A DNA stretch of 55,114 nucleotides from Thermocaproicibacter sp002410755 (lineage in GTDB: Bacteria > Bacillota > Clostridia > Oscillospirales > Acutalibacteraceae): contig DAITDU010000009.1 of assembly GCA_036839715.1 (NCBI GenBank), forward strand, positions 1 to 55,114. The letters are read 5' to 3'. Every line of letters begins with the position of its first letter. The first letter of the stretch is position 1. The notes under the pieces are model-generated. The model worked only from the letters and a program-made list of their open reading frames with translations. It made no database searches and was not told the DNA's origin. This document shows positions 1 to 8,373 of the stretch, piece by piece. The translations under genes were made by a program, and so were the position numbers.

Positions 1-1
1 T

Positions 2-223
2 GACGGTGCCGGAAAATACCAAACTGCCTACATGAATAAAATACTGGAGCGTTGGCATAAAGACGAGATTACGACGGCAAAGCAGGCCGCCGATGAAGAA
101 GCCGAACACGTCAAAGCCCGCAGCTCCCACAAATCCGGGAACGGGAAACAGGAAAAGCAGAAGAAATATACATTTGATATTGACGAATATGAGCGCACCA
201 GTATGAATGACACGAAGGAGTGA
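2..223 (+). CDS. DnaD-like replication protein, C-terminal end (5' truncated by window)
   Basis: An open frame runs in from the left edge, so only the last 73 residues are present and the true start lies outside. The visible part has the pattern Y-M-N-K-I-L-x-R-W followed by a highly charged Lys/Glu/Gln-rich tail. This is typical of the DnaD/DnaB-like (DnaD domain 2) C terminus of Firmicutes primosome proteins, which help load the replicative helicase. Its stop overlaps the GTG start of the next gene, a DnaC/DnaI-like loader, which is the usual Clostridia partner and supports the call. The identification rests on a short fragment plus context. Confidence 0.7.
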   Translation, partial: DGAGKYQTAYMNKILERWHKDEITTAKQAADEEAEHVKARSSHKSGNGKQEKQKKYTFDIDEYERTSMNDTKE

Positions 224-1233
224 GTTCATTGGGATACTCAAGGGAAATCCAGGAGGCAGTTGACCGGATTCTCCGGGAGCGCCGCAGGAATGCAGAGGAA
301 AGTGCTGAACACCGCAGAGCTGCTTTTTACGGTGCCTGCCCGCGCGCAGAAGAAATTAATCACCGGCTTGCGTCCACAGCAGTCAAAGCGGCCAAAGCAG
401 TGCTGAAAGGCAGCAGCGCTGCGGAAGAACTGCGGAAACTGAAAGTGGAAAATCAGGGCCTTCAAAAGGAATACAGCCATCTGCTCAAAGGACATGGACT
501 GGACAGTCTGGAACCCCGTTACTCCTGTCCAAACTGCCGGGACACCGGCTATATAGACGGAAGAATTTGTGCCTGTCGGAAAAAACTCCTTCGCACAGAA
601 TCTTTTCGCAGACTGAATCATTTGACGCCGCTTGCCCTCTCTACCTTTGAAAGCTTCTCATTAAAGTATTATTCCGACGAACCGCGCGAAGGGCGGCCCT
701 CTGACCGTGACGTAATGCGGCAGACCTACCGTTACTGCATGGAATATGCAAACCAGTTCGCGGAAGATTCTCCAAATCTCATCATGACTGGCGGAACGGG
801 CCTTGGAAAGACGCACCTATCGCTTGCAATTGCCAGCGAAGCCATCCAGAGGGGGGCAGGCGTTGTTTATTCCTCCGCGGGCGGCCTGATTGCCAAACTG
901 GAAGAGGAACACTTCAGCCGCAGTGAGAGCGGAAACTCTATGGAATCGCTTCAAAGCTGTGACCTGCTGATTCTGGACGACCTTGGGACAGAATTCCGCA
1001 GCTCATTCTCAGAGGCAGCAATTTACAGTCTTGTCAACACACGCCTGCTGCTTAAAAAGCCGACTATTATCAGCACCAATCTATCTACAGCAGAAATGGT
1101 AGACCGCTATTCGGAACGCTTTGCTTCCCGTGTGATTGGCAGTTACCGGCGCATCGTTTTTGTCGGGCGGGATGTTCGGCAGCTGAAGCGGATGGAAAAA
1201 AGCAGTTCCAGCAACTGTGGAGAATCTTCATAA
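220..1233 (+). CDS. dnaC: DnaC/DnaI-like helicase loader ATPase
   Basis: AAA+ ATPase of the DnaC/DnaI/IstB family, 337 aa, expected to load the replicative helicase at origins or restarted forks. A helical N-terminal region (about 1-95) is followed by a zinc-ribbon-like Cys cluster (C103-x2-C106, C117-x-C119), as in DnaI. Next come Walker A GGTGLGKTH at about 191-199 and Walker B LLILDDLG at about 249-256. The GTG start overlaps the stop of the upstream DnaD-like gene (GTGA), which points to translational coupling. IstB transposase helpers share the ATPase, but the Cys cluster and the DnaD neighbour favour replication. Confidence 0.9.
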   Translation: MSSLGYSREIQEAVDRILRERRRNAEESAEHRRAAFYGACPRAEEINHRLASTAVKAAKAVLKGSSAAEELRKLKVENQGLQKEYSHLLKGHGLDSLEPRYSCPNCRDTGYIDGRICACRKKLLRTESFRRLNHLTPLALSTFESFSLKYYSDEPREGRPSDRDVMRQTYRYCMEYANQFAEDSPNLIMTGGTGLGKTHLSLAIASEAIQRGAGVVYSSAGGLIAKLEEEHFSRSESGNSMESLQSCDLLILDDLGTEFRSSFSEAAIYSLVNTRLLLKKPTIISTNLSTAEMVDRYSERFASRVIGSYRRIVFVGRDVRQLKRMEKSSSSNCGESS

Positions 1234-1281
1234 CCAGAAACTTTCTACTCCTTTGTGTATCGAGTCCGGAAAGGAAAAAAT

Positions 1282-2232
1282 ATGATTATCAGTGCAAGCC
1301 GGCGGACAGACATCCCTGCATTCTATTCCAAATGGATGATGAACCGTCTGCACGCCGGATACGTTTTGGTACCAAACCCAAGGAACCCTCTTCATTTCAG
1401 CCGCATAGCACTAAACCCGCAAAGTGTTGACTGCATCGTTTTCTGGACAAAAAGCCCTGCTCCCATGCTGTCAAAGTTAAAAGAAATCTCTGCCATGGGC
1501 TATCCGTTCTATTTCCAGTTCACTTTGACACCTTATGGACGGGATTTAGAGCAGAACCTTCCGCTAAAAACAAACCTGATTCAGACATTTCAGGCATTGA
1601 GCCGCACAATAGGTGCAGAGCGGGTAGTCTGGCGATATGATCCGGTTATTCTGACTGACCGAATGGGAATTGAATTTCACCTGCAAAGCTTTAAAACATT
1701 GGCAGGGATGCTGGAAGGGTACACACATCGCTGCATTTTCAGCTTCTTAGACCTTTATCCCAAGGTTACCCGCTCCCTGCGTGGGATATTGGTAAAGAGA
1801 ATCCAGCAGCAGGAAATCATGCAGATTGCAGAAGGCTTTTCCGCAGTTGCACAGAAACACCAGATGAAACTGTTTACCTGCTGCGAATCGGACGACCTAA
1901 GCCGGTTCGGAATTGCCCATGCAGCCTGCATTGATCCGAATATTATTGAAAGTATTCTTGGATGCCCCATTCGGGTAAAAAAAGACACAGGCCAGCGCCC
2001 CGGCTGCGGCTGTGTGGAAAGTATTGATATTGGCTCTTATGACTGCTGCCGGAATGGCTGCCGGTACTGCTATGCAACCTCTACGCCTAGTGCCGCATTG
2101 AAAAATGCCGCACGTCACGATCCATGCTCGCCCACTTTGCTGGGGCACCTGCCGGATTCGGCAATTGTCACCGAGCGAAAAATGGTTTCAATCCAGGAGA
2201 GGCAAATGAAATTCCCTTCAGTGTATTTTTGA
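1282..2232 (+). CDS. DUF1848 family protein with C-terminal CxxxCxxC cluster
   Basis: A 316-aa protein that begins with the DUF1848 signature MIISASRRTDIPAFYS and has a family-like central region (IVFWTKSP, WRYDP). Near the C terminus is a Cys-rich segment, GCGC then CCRNGCRYCYA. The latter is a C-x3-C-x2-C cluster like the one that binds an Fe-S cluster in radical SAM enzymes, but at the opposite end of the protein. I start at ATG 1282, which has AAGGA just upstream; an in-frame GTG at 1255 is less likely. The gene is convergent with cheB and overlaps its 3' end by 15 nt. The function of the family is unknown, and no link to motility is evident beyond position. Confidence 0.85.
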   Translation: MIISASRRTDIPAFYSKWMMNRLHAGYVLVPNPRNPLHFSRIALNPQSVDCIVFWTKSPAPMLSKLKEISAMGYPFYFQFTLTPYGRDLEQNLPLKTNLIQTFQALSRTIGAERVVWRYDPVILTDRMGIEFHLQSFKTLAGMLEGYTHRCIFSFLDLYPKVTRSLRGILVKRIQQQEIMQIAEGFSAVAQKHQMKLFTCCESDDLSRFGIAHAACIDPNIIESILGCPIRVKKDTGQRPGCGCVESIDIGSYDCCRNGCRYCYATSTPSAALKNAARHDPCSPTLLGHLPDSAIVTERKMVSIQERQMKFPSVYF

Positions 2233-3306
2233 AGTAAGGATGTCGGCAATCTGCTCAATAGAGGCTTGCTGCATAACAGCGCCTATTTGGTTGGCTACCA
2301 TTGGCATCCCATATACTACACAGGTCTCCCTGTCCTGGCCAATGGTGTAGGCACCTGCCTGACGCATACGCAGCAGTGCTTCCGCACCGTCATTCCCCAT
2401 TCCGGTAAGGATAACGCCAATTGCATCTCTGCCTGCGCATTGTGCAACAGAGTCAAAGAGGACTCCAACCGATGGGCAGTGGCCATTTACTTTTTTCCCC
2501 GGTGCGCAGTGGACATAATAGCCTTCTGCATCTTTTTTCAGGTACATTTGCAGGCCGCCGGCAGCAACAACGGCAGTGCCCGGCATCACCCGTTTACCAT
2601 CTCTCGCTTCAGAGACGTCCAGCTTGGAGATCCGGTTCAGACGGTCAGCATACATCCGTGTAAAATCAGGCGGCATATGCTGGGTAATTACAATCCCCGG
2701 CATATCGTGTGGAAGATTCCTTATAATCTGTGCGGTTGCCTCCGTCCCGCCTGTGGATGCCCCGATTGCAATAATGTGATAGCGGAAGTCCTCTCCGCTA
2801 GTAGGCTGCAAAGAATGTGAAACCTCTGAAGCCCCTTCCGTTTTCACTGGATTTTCACCATTATCCAGCCTTTTTGAAGAGAGTCTTACAGCAGCCGCTG
2901 CATGGGCTGAGAACCTTATTTTTGTACAGATCTCATTTTTAAAGGAAGCAATTCTATCCGCTGTGTATGATTCCGGTAACTTGATAAATTCCGCACCATA
3001 CTCATCAACCGTATGGTCTGTACCGGGCCTTTCAGGACCGATGACAATGCAAGGTGTAAAACATGCGTTTTGAGAAAGCCGAAGACAGTCAAGACACTCC
3101 GAGAGGCTTACACCGCCCGGAGGAGAAACTTCATCTATAATTGCTACATCGGGCAACAATTTTCCCAAAACCTGTTCCAATCCGTTCTCTGCTCCTGTTT
3201 CCGGAAGCAGACACAAATCCGGGCTCCCCTGAATCGCCTGATGCACAATATTCCGGAATGGAAGGGAATCATCTAAGACAAGGATGGAAATGATTTTTGG
3301 CTGCAT
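2218..3306 (-). CDS. cheB: Chemotaxis protein-glutamate methylesterase/deamidase CheB
   Basis: Removes methyl groups from chemoreceptors during adaptation. The N-terminal receiver has the acidic pair D12/D13 and phospho-acceptor D58 (IIDEVSPPGG). The catalytic domain carries the full triad motifs GASTGG (Ser), TQHMPPDF (His) and LTGMGNDGA (Asp). The receiver is divergent: the usual MPxMDG loop is SPPGGV, the Thr/Ser after beta-4 appears to be Gly, and Lys is followed by Leu-Pro instead of Pro. ATG 3306 has GAGAG at a good distance; an alternative TTG at 3318 would overlap the cheR stop. Last gene of cheA-cheR-cheB. Confidence 0.95.
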   Translation of the reverse strand: MQPKIISILVLDDSLPFRNIVHQAIQGSPDLCLLPETGAENGLEQVLGKLLPDVAIIDEVSPPGGVSLSECLDCLRLSQNACFTPCIVIGPERPGTDHTVDEYGAEFIKLPESYTADRIASFKNEICTKIRFSAHAAAAVRLSSKRLDNGENPVKTEGASEVSHSLQPTSGEDFRYHIIAIGASTGGTEATAQIIRNLPHDMPGIVITQHMPPDFTRMYADRLNRISKLDVSEARDGKRVMPGTAVVAAGGLQMYLKKDAEGYYVHCAPGKKVNGHCPSVGVLFDSVAQCAGRDAIGVILTGMGNDGAEALLRMRQAGAYTIGQDRETCVVYGMPMVANQIGAVMQQASIEQIADILTSKIH

Positions 3307-3314
3307 GAAAACTC

Positions 3315-4115
3315 TCAATTATCCTTTCTGTAGATCGAAGGTTCAACGTAGCGGAAACCCGCGGTATCATGCTGAATTGTCTCAGAATGACCAACGAACA
3401 AATAGCCGCCCACCTTAAGAAGACGGTAAAATTTTTGAAGCAGTTCACTTTTAGCTGCCTGCTGAAAATAAATCATTACATTCCGGCAGAAAATAAGGTC
3501 AAACGGCTTTTGAAAATGGAAATCTTCCATAAGGTTTAACTGCATCAATATTACTTCACGTTTGATTTCATCGCTCAGCACATATTCACTGCCCGCTTTT
3601 TTAAAATAGCGCTCTTTCCATTGTGATGGAAGATCTTTCAGGGATTCTTCCGCATAAACGCCCGCCTGGGCATTGGCGAGGGCTTTTGTAGAAATATCAG
3701 TTGCAAGTATCCGGTAATCCCACCCGGAAGATGTCCCAAAATAATCCTTCATAACCATAACTGCCGTATAGGCTTCTTCCCCACTGGAGCATCCAGCACT
3801 CCAGATGCGCAGGTTGTGTTCCCGGTTCTCTTTTTGCTGTTCTGGAAGGATTGTATTTTTCAAAAACTGAAAATGGCTTGGTTCACGCATAAAGTAAGTA
3901 TGATTAGTGGTAAGTTTATTGAGAAGAGTATTCAGTTCGCTGCTGTCGTGCTTCAAAATTTCAAAATACTGAGAAAAGCTGAAAAGGTGCTTTTCATAGA
4001 GAACAGAATACATCCGGGCCTCAATCAGCAGGCGCTTCTTGCTGAGGTCAATGCCATAATGCATTCGGATAAATTTAACCAGCCCATAAAACTCCTGATC
4101 GGTTAATTGTATCAT
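3315..4115 (-). CDS. cheR: Chemotaxis protein methyltransferase CheR
   Basis: SAM-dependent methyltransferase that methylates receptor glutamates; 266 aa from the chosen start. An N-terminal helical domain (MIQLTDQEFYGLVKFI) precedes the Rossmann methyltransferase domain, which has the SAM-binding segment WSAGCSSGEEAYT and the late motif LIFCRNVMIYF. Both are diagnostic of CheR. I use ATG 4115 because it matches where CheR proteins begin; the frame could extend to a TTG at 4181 directly after the cheA stop, but that has no ribosome-binding site. It sits between cheA and cheB, so both adaptation enzymes are made together. Confidence 0.95.
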   Translation of the reverse strand: MIQLTDQEFYGLVKFIRMHYGIDLSKKRLLIEARMYSVLYEKHLFSFSQYFEILKHDSSELNTLLNKLTTNHTYFMREPSHFQFLKNTILPEQQKENREHNLRIWSAGCSSGEEAYTAVMVMKDYFGTSSGWDYRILATDISTKALANAQAGVYAEESLKDLPSQWKERYFKKAGSEYVLSDEIKREVILMQLNLMEDFHFQKPFDLIFCRNVMIYFQQAAKSELLQKFYRLLKVGGYLFVGHSETIQHDTAGFRYVEPSIYRKDN

Positions 4116-4181
4116 AATATACCAAAAACTCCATTGCTGCAAATTTATCTGGGAAAATGCAGGCTGATTTATTCTTTTCAA

Positions 4182-6233
4182 TCAGTTGCTGTTATAGAGG
4201 TTCTGAACGTTCAGGATTAGGCTGATGCTTCCATCGCCGAGAACGGCACATCCATCAATTCCAGATTTATGTACCCGGAACTGGTTGAGATACACCGGCA
4301 AATTTTTCACAACTATCTGCTGCTCACCAAGCAGGGAATCAGCAAAGATACAGTATGAGAGATCATGGGTACCCACAAGGATTACAATGCCATTGGCAAT
4401 ATCGGTCTTTTCCGTATCAATCCCATAGGCTTTATAAAGCCTGATTAACGGATAGTAGCTTTCGCGCACCTTAATAATTTCATGGCCGTCGGTATCATAC
4501 ATGATTTTGTCCCCAGTAGTCTTAAACAGTTGCAGAATATTTTTAATTGGGACCGTAAAGATCGTGTTGCCGACTGCAATTTTCATCCCATTGATAATAG
4601 CTAGGGTAAGCGGTATTTTAAAGGTCGTCTTGGTACCCTTATTAGGCGTGCTCTCTATGGAAACTTCACCGCCGATTTTTTCAACATTCTGTTTTACAAC
4701 ATCCATTCCAACACCCCGGCCGGAATACTCCGTAACAACATCATTTGTTGAGAAACCGGGCATCAGAAGGAACTGATAGATGTCCTGATCTGTGTATTCA
4801 TCAGCCGCTTTTGTAAGCATACCTTTCGACTGCGCCTTTTCCAGTACTTTTGCGCAGTTAATCCCCGCGCCGTCGTCCGTTACACTGATAAGGATATCGC
4901 CGCCGGTATTTTGTGCGGTAAGGGTAACCGTCCCGGTTTCCGGCTTCCCGGCCTGCACACGGTCTTCAGGCAGTTCTATGCCATGGTCCATGGAATTGCG
5001 CACCAAGTGCATAATCGGATCGGAAATGCTGTCAACAATCGTTTTATCCACTTCTGTCTCTTCCCCGACAAGGACAAGCTGGGCTTTCTTGTTCAGTTTT
5101 CTGCTCATATCGCGCACAATGCGGTTCATCTTCTGGAAAACAGTTGCAATCGGCACCATGCGGATTGACATAACGACTTCCTGCAACTCATCTGTCAGCT
5201 TGCGAAGCTGGTGGGAAGCCTTGGCAAAGTTATCATCAAGGTCAAGGCCCTGCAAGGCAGGGTTAGAAGTAACCATGGATTCGGTAATGACAATCTCGCC
5301 CATCAAGTCCATAAGGGTATCCAGTTTGGTAAGATTTACGTTAATCAGGCTCTGTTTTACCGGCGCATGCGTAGGCACAGCCCCACGGGATACAGCATTC
5401 GGTTTTTGGGCGGTTTTCTGGCCCGAAGCAGAGGCAGAAGAAGTGCTTTGAAGCGGTTTCATCTCCCCATAGTTTTTTGTGTAGGTAAAATGTTCGATTA
5501 CCGGTATGGCTTTCTTCATATCATCTTTTGAAGCAAAAAACAGGAAAAAGCCATTGTGAATAATACTGTCGGCTGTCGCCGGATTTGTCTCAATGTCCTT
5601 CGGGAAAAATTCAAAGTTCCTGATAACATCCTGTATGTCATTTACCAACATAAAGGCGCGCAGGTTTTCCATTTGTGCTTCCTCATCGAGGTAAACGCGC
5701 ATTGCAGCCGGATAGCCGTGTTCTGCTTCCTGTTTCTGGATGCCATCTTTTCCGGAAGATGTTACCGCAGCAGCAGGAGCTTTCGCGGCCACGGAGGCCT
5801 GCGGCGAAGCAGGATTTCCCGCATTACCACCAGAAATCTTTTTAAGGAAACCGTTAATTTCCTGTTCAAAGCTGCCGATATCTGTAGTAAGCGGTTGACC
5901 GTTGCGTACTTTTTCCGTTTCGCCTTTGAGAAAATCACTGGCACGGAACATCAGGTCAATCAGGTTCTCAATATATTCGTCTGAAATTCCCTTTTCGCGT
6001 ACGAAGGAAAAAAGATCCTCCATTTTATGGGCAATCACCGTCATGCTGTTAAACTGCATCATGGCAGAAGAGCCTTTAATGGTATGCATGACTCGGAAAA
6101 TTTCATTGATGCTGTCTTGATCAAAATTTTTGTTTTTCTCACAGGCAAGCAGAATATCATCCAGATGCTCCAAAAGGTCATCCGTTTCAAACAGGAAAAC
6201 ATCCAGCATAGATTCCGTACTATTGTCCATCAT
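4182..6233 (-). CDS. cheA: Chemotaxis histidine kinase CheA
   Basis: Receptor-coupled autokinase that phosphorylates CheY and CheB; 683 aa. In order: P1 Hpt domain with phospho-accepting His50 (MHTIKGSS); an Ala/Pro-rich linker; a P2-like response-regulator docking domain (about 165-250); a second linker; P3 dimerisation (VNLTKLDTLMDLMGEIVI); P4 ATPase with N box HLVRNSMDHGIE, DDGAGIN and GRGVGMDVVK; and a P5 CheW-like C terminus. ATG 6233 has GGGAG five bases upstream, so I prefer it to the GTG at 6245. It is the first gene of cheA-cheR-cheB, and no convincing promoter could be picked out in the short gap upstream. Confidence 0.97.
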   Translation of the reverse strand: MMDNSTESMLDVFLFETDDLLEHLDDILLACEKNKNFDQDSINEIFRVMHTIKGSSAMMQFNSMTVIAHKMEDLFSFVREKGISDEYIENLIDLMFRASDFLKGETEKVRNGQPLTTDIGSFEQEINGFLKKISGGNAGNPASPQASVAAKAPAAAVTSSGKDGIQKQEAEHGYPAAMRVYLDEEAQMENLRAFMLVNDIQDVIRNFEFFPKDIETNPATADSIIHNGFFLFFASKDDMKKAIPVIEHFTYTKNYGEMKPLQSTSSASASGQKTAQKPNAVSRGAVPTHAPVKQSLINVNLTKLDTLMDLMGEIVITESMVTSNPALQGLDLDDNFAKASHQLRKLTDELQEVVMSIRMVPIATVFQKMNRIVRDMSRKLNKKAQLVLVGEETEVDKTIVDSISDPIMHLVRNSMDHGIELPEDRVQAGKPETGTVTLTAQNTGGDILISVTDDGAGINCAKVLEKAQSKGMLTKAADEYTDQDIYQFLLMPGFSTNDVVTEYSGRGVGMDVVKQNVEKIGGEVSIESTPNKGTKTTFKIPLTLAIINGMKIAVGNTIFTVPIKNILQLFKTTGDKIMYDTDGHEIIKVRESYYPLIRLYKAYGIDTEKTDIANGIVILVGTHDLSYCIFADSLLGEQQIVVKNLPVYLNQFRVHKSGIDGCAVLGDGSISLILNVQNLYNSN

Positions 6234-6406
6234 TTTCACTCCCACTTATTTCAATCCATTATCTGGTCAACTTAACCGATATCAGGGATATAACCAAATT
6301 CACAGTTTATCTGTACTTAAATATATCGACACCTGAAACAGATTCTTTAGCGGAAGCAGAAAAATCGACTGCTTTTTACAAATTCAAAAAGAAAGAAGTG
6401 CTTCTC
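6234..6406. other. Divergent intergenic region between cheA and the FliK-like gene
   Basis: A 173-bp AT-rich gap that must hold promoters in both directions. On the plus strand ACCGATAT at 6275-6282 matches the sigma-D -10 box used at the flagellin gene, but there is no TAAA about 15 bp before it. On the minus strand no clear sigma-A or sigma-D pair stands out. A possible but weak promoter for the plus-strand pair. Confidence 0.35.
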
Positions 6407-7843
6407 ATGCCGGATAATCTGCGCATCACAACACCGATTAACAATACGGAAGGGATTCATCCGTCGGCTCCGGCAAATGATACGTCCCGGACGGCACCGG
6501 TTAACCCAAGTCGTGTCCCGCGGCCGAATGGCAGCGAAAACAGCGGCAGTCCAGCAGACAGCCTGCCGCTGGACCGGACTTCCGTTTACAGCCAGTTTAT
6601 CAAGCAGTTGGAGCAGGCTCCCGGTCTTGAGCGCACCCTGCAAAAGCTTCTAAGCGATGCCATAACCGCAGAAGGTCCTTTAGTCAGACAAATAACAGCG
6701 GAGTCTCTTCCATCTGCTCCCCTGCACGCCCTTGTTGCTGCCATGGCAGCCCAGGGAGACGACATTTTGAAAAGCCTCACGCAGCAGGAGCAGGATGCGA
6801 CGTTGTTTACGGGGCCGTTTTTTAAGTTTTTGGGGCAGATTTCCTCTCAGAGCAGTGATGCACAGTTTGACCTGCGCCTCGCAGACTTTCTGAAAGCCTA
6901 CACGGGTTATGCAATATCTTCCAGAATTACACAGGCTATCCGGACTGAGCTGACAGACCTGAAAGATACCATCCCTGCCCCATTTGCAAAACGCCTCTCC
7001 GCCATCATGGAAAAGCTCTCGGACGGCACCAGAAGAGACCTGCTTGGTTCTGACCTCCTTGTGCTGAAAAAAAAGGTTATTCCCCTTCTAAGTGAATATG
7101 TCAGCAAGACAAACGATTACGGGAAATCGCGGGATACCATTTCCATGCTGCTCAATAATACAGCAATCCTAAACGAAAGCTCAAAAGATAACCTTTCCGA
7201 AAAATTTAGCCAGCTCCTCCTTTACAGCCGTAAAACACTCGGCCTTCCAAACATGGCCATCCAGATGCTTCAGTCGCTTTTCACCCAAGTGATTGCTTCC
7301 AGAAAAGAGGAGAAATCCGACCGCTTCCTCAGCGCTCTGATTTCCCTGCTTTCTCATGCCACTGAAAAGGACCTGCCCCACGGTATCGATCGCGCCACTT
7401 TAAATGATATCACACATTCCTTACTCCTTGATAGCAGCGTTTTTATGCCATTCTACCATCTGGTCCTTCCAGCCCAGATTGACGGTCGTTTTCTTTTTGC
7501 ACAAATTTGGGTAGAAAAACAGGACCCGGAAAAAAGCCGCCGCCCGGTTTCCGGCGAAGATGACGTTCCAAAGTCCATTTATCTGACCTTTGAGATTCAG
7601 AACCTTGGCTATTTTGAAGCCTCCGTTCATCTTACGGGCAAACAGGTTGATATGAGCCTTTCTTGCCCACCTGCTCTGGATTGGAATCGCAGCCAAATCC
7701 GGTCTGATCTTGCGGAAATTTTTAAGAAAGACGGTCTTACCTCCGGCAATATTCGGCTTTCGACCTGTGAAAAGCCAAAAATGTCGCAGATTATTTTGCA
7801 AAAAATAGCGGAAAGGAAGCGTACTGTTGATGTCACAGTTTGA
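6407..7843 (+). CDS. FliK-like flagellar protein (YlqG-like), putative
   Basis: A 478-aa protein with no signal peptide or obvious membrane segment. The first ~65 residues are Pro/Ser/Asn-rich and probably disordered. The middle is helical. The C terminus (FEIQNLGYFEASVHLTGKQ, then a short Ser/Cys/Pro strand) resembles the C-terminal fold of FliK-type hook-length proteins. It overlaps by 14 nt a small gene for a stand-alone FlhB C-terminal domain, the same arrangement as Bacillus ylqG-ylqH. This context is the main reason for the call. ATG 6407 follows AGAAG; GTG 6398 is an alternative. The true fliK is at 32651-33991. Confidence 0.6.
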   Translation: MPDNLRITTPINNTEGIHPSAPANDTSRTAPVNPSRVPRPNGSENSGSPADSLPLDRTSVYSQFIKQLEQAPGLERTLQKLLSDAITAEGPLVRQITAESLPSAPLHALVAAMAAQGDDILKSLTQQEQDATLFTGPFFKFLGQISSQSSDAQFDLRLADFLKAYTGYAISSRITQAIRTELTDLKDTIPAPFAKRLSAIMEKLSDGTRRDLLGSDLLVLKKKVIPLLSEYVSKTNDYGKSRDTISMLLNNTAILNESSKDNLSEKFSQLLLYSRKTLGLPNMAIQMLQSLFTQVIASRKEEKSDRFLSALISLLSHATEKDLPHGIDRATLNDITHSLLLDSSVFMPFYHLVLPAQIDGRFLFAQIWVEKQDPEKSRRPVSGEDDVPKSIYLTFEIQNLGYFEASVHLTGKQVDMSLSCPPALDWNRSQIRSDLAEIFKKDGLTSGNIRLSTCEKPKMSQIILQKIAERKRTVDVTV

Positions 7844-8216
7844 AAGGCTGCAAAAAGCAGCAGCCCTGAAATATTCTGAAACTCCCCAAGAGTGCGCACC
7901 GGTTGTTGTGGCGTCAGGCTCCGGCTATATGGCGCAGAAAATCATTGATGCCGCCGAAAAAAGCGGGATACCTGTTTTCCGGGACAATACGCTGGCGACG
8001 CTTCTTTCACAGCTACAGTCCGGTACGGAAATTCCTCAGGAACTTTACCAGGCTGTCGTTGACATTTATATTTATTTCCTTGGCTATCATACTGACAAGG
8101 ATGAAAAAGCTGTGCAAAAAAAGGCTTCCGTGGCAGCTGTTTCCGCAGTCGTGCCGATAGAAAAATCAGAAAGCAAAGCAAGTAAAGCAGAAAAAAGTAC
8201 AAAATTGAAGCCCTAA
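7830..8216 (+). CDS. FlhB C-terminal-domain homologue (YlqH/FhlB-like)
   Basis: A 128-aa cytosolic protein. Residues about 22-90 (APVVVASGSGYMAQKIIDAA, IPVFRDN, ELYQAVVDIYIYFLGY) line up with the C-terminal domain of FlhB, which in this window's own FlhB reads APVVVAKGQDRIAFKIIEIA, IPMKEDK and so on. The NPTH autocleavage site and all membrane segments are missing. Such proteins occur in Bacillus (YlqH) and some other bacteria and can partly replace the FlhB C-terminal tail. The last ~40 residues are Lys/Ala/Ser-rich. ATG 7830 lies within the end of the FliK-like gene, so the two are probably translated together. Confidence 0.85.
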   Translation: MSQFERLQKAAALKYSETPQECAPVVVASGSGYMAQKIIDAAEKSGIPVFRDNTLATLLSQLQSGTEIPQELYQAVVDIYIYFLGYHTDKDEKAVQKKASVAAVSAVVPIEKSESKASKAEKSTKLKP

Positions 8217-8243
8217 ACCGTCTTATTTTTTTAATCATTTTCC

Positions 8244-8270
8244 TAAGGAATAAGCTGTTCCGGCCGATAT
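8244..8270 (+). promoter_or_regulatory. Sigma-D (sigma-28) promoter of the cheW-pilZ-cheW-mcp unit
   Basis: TAAG at 8244-8247, a 15-bp spacer, then GCCGATAT at 8263-8270. This matches the flagellar sigma-D consensus TAAA-N15-GCCGATAT except for the last base of the -35 box. It lies about 100 bp before cheW in an otherwise empty gap. Confidence 0.85.
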
Positions 8271-8373
8271 ATTTGCTGAAGAGAAGTGTTTTCTCTTTGC
8301 CAATAAAGGCAGAACAGACCGATGTTCTTTGGGAAACAGTCAGGCATAATTTATGGCAGAGAAGGGGAATTTC

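Noticed and set aside
4792..5451. 219-residue plus-strand frame inside cheA
   Set aside because: Antisense shadow of the conserved CheA kinase domain, rich in Ser and Cys as shadows often are.
6275..6282. ACCGATAT as a sigma-D promoter for the FliK-like gene
   Set aside because: The -10 box is good but no TAAA-like -35 box lies 14-16 bp upstream; mentioned only as a weak candidate.
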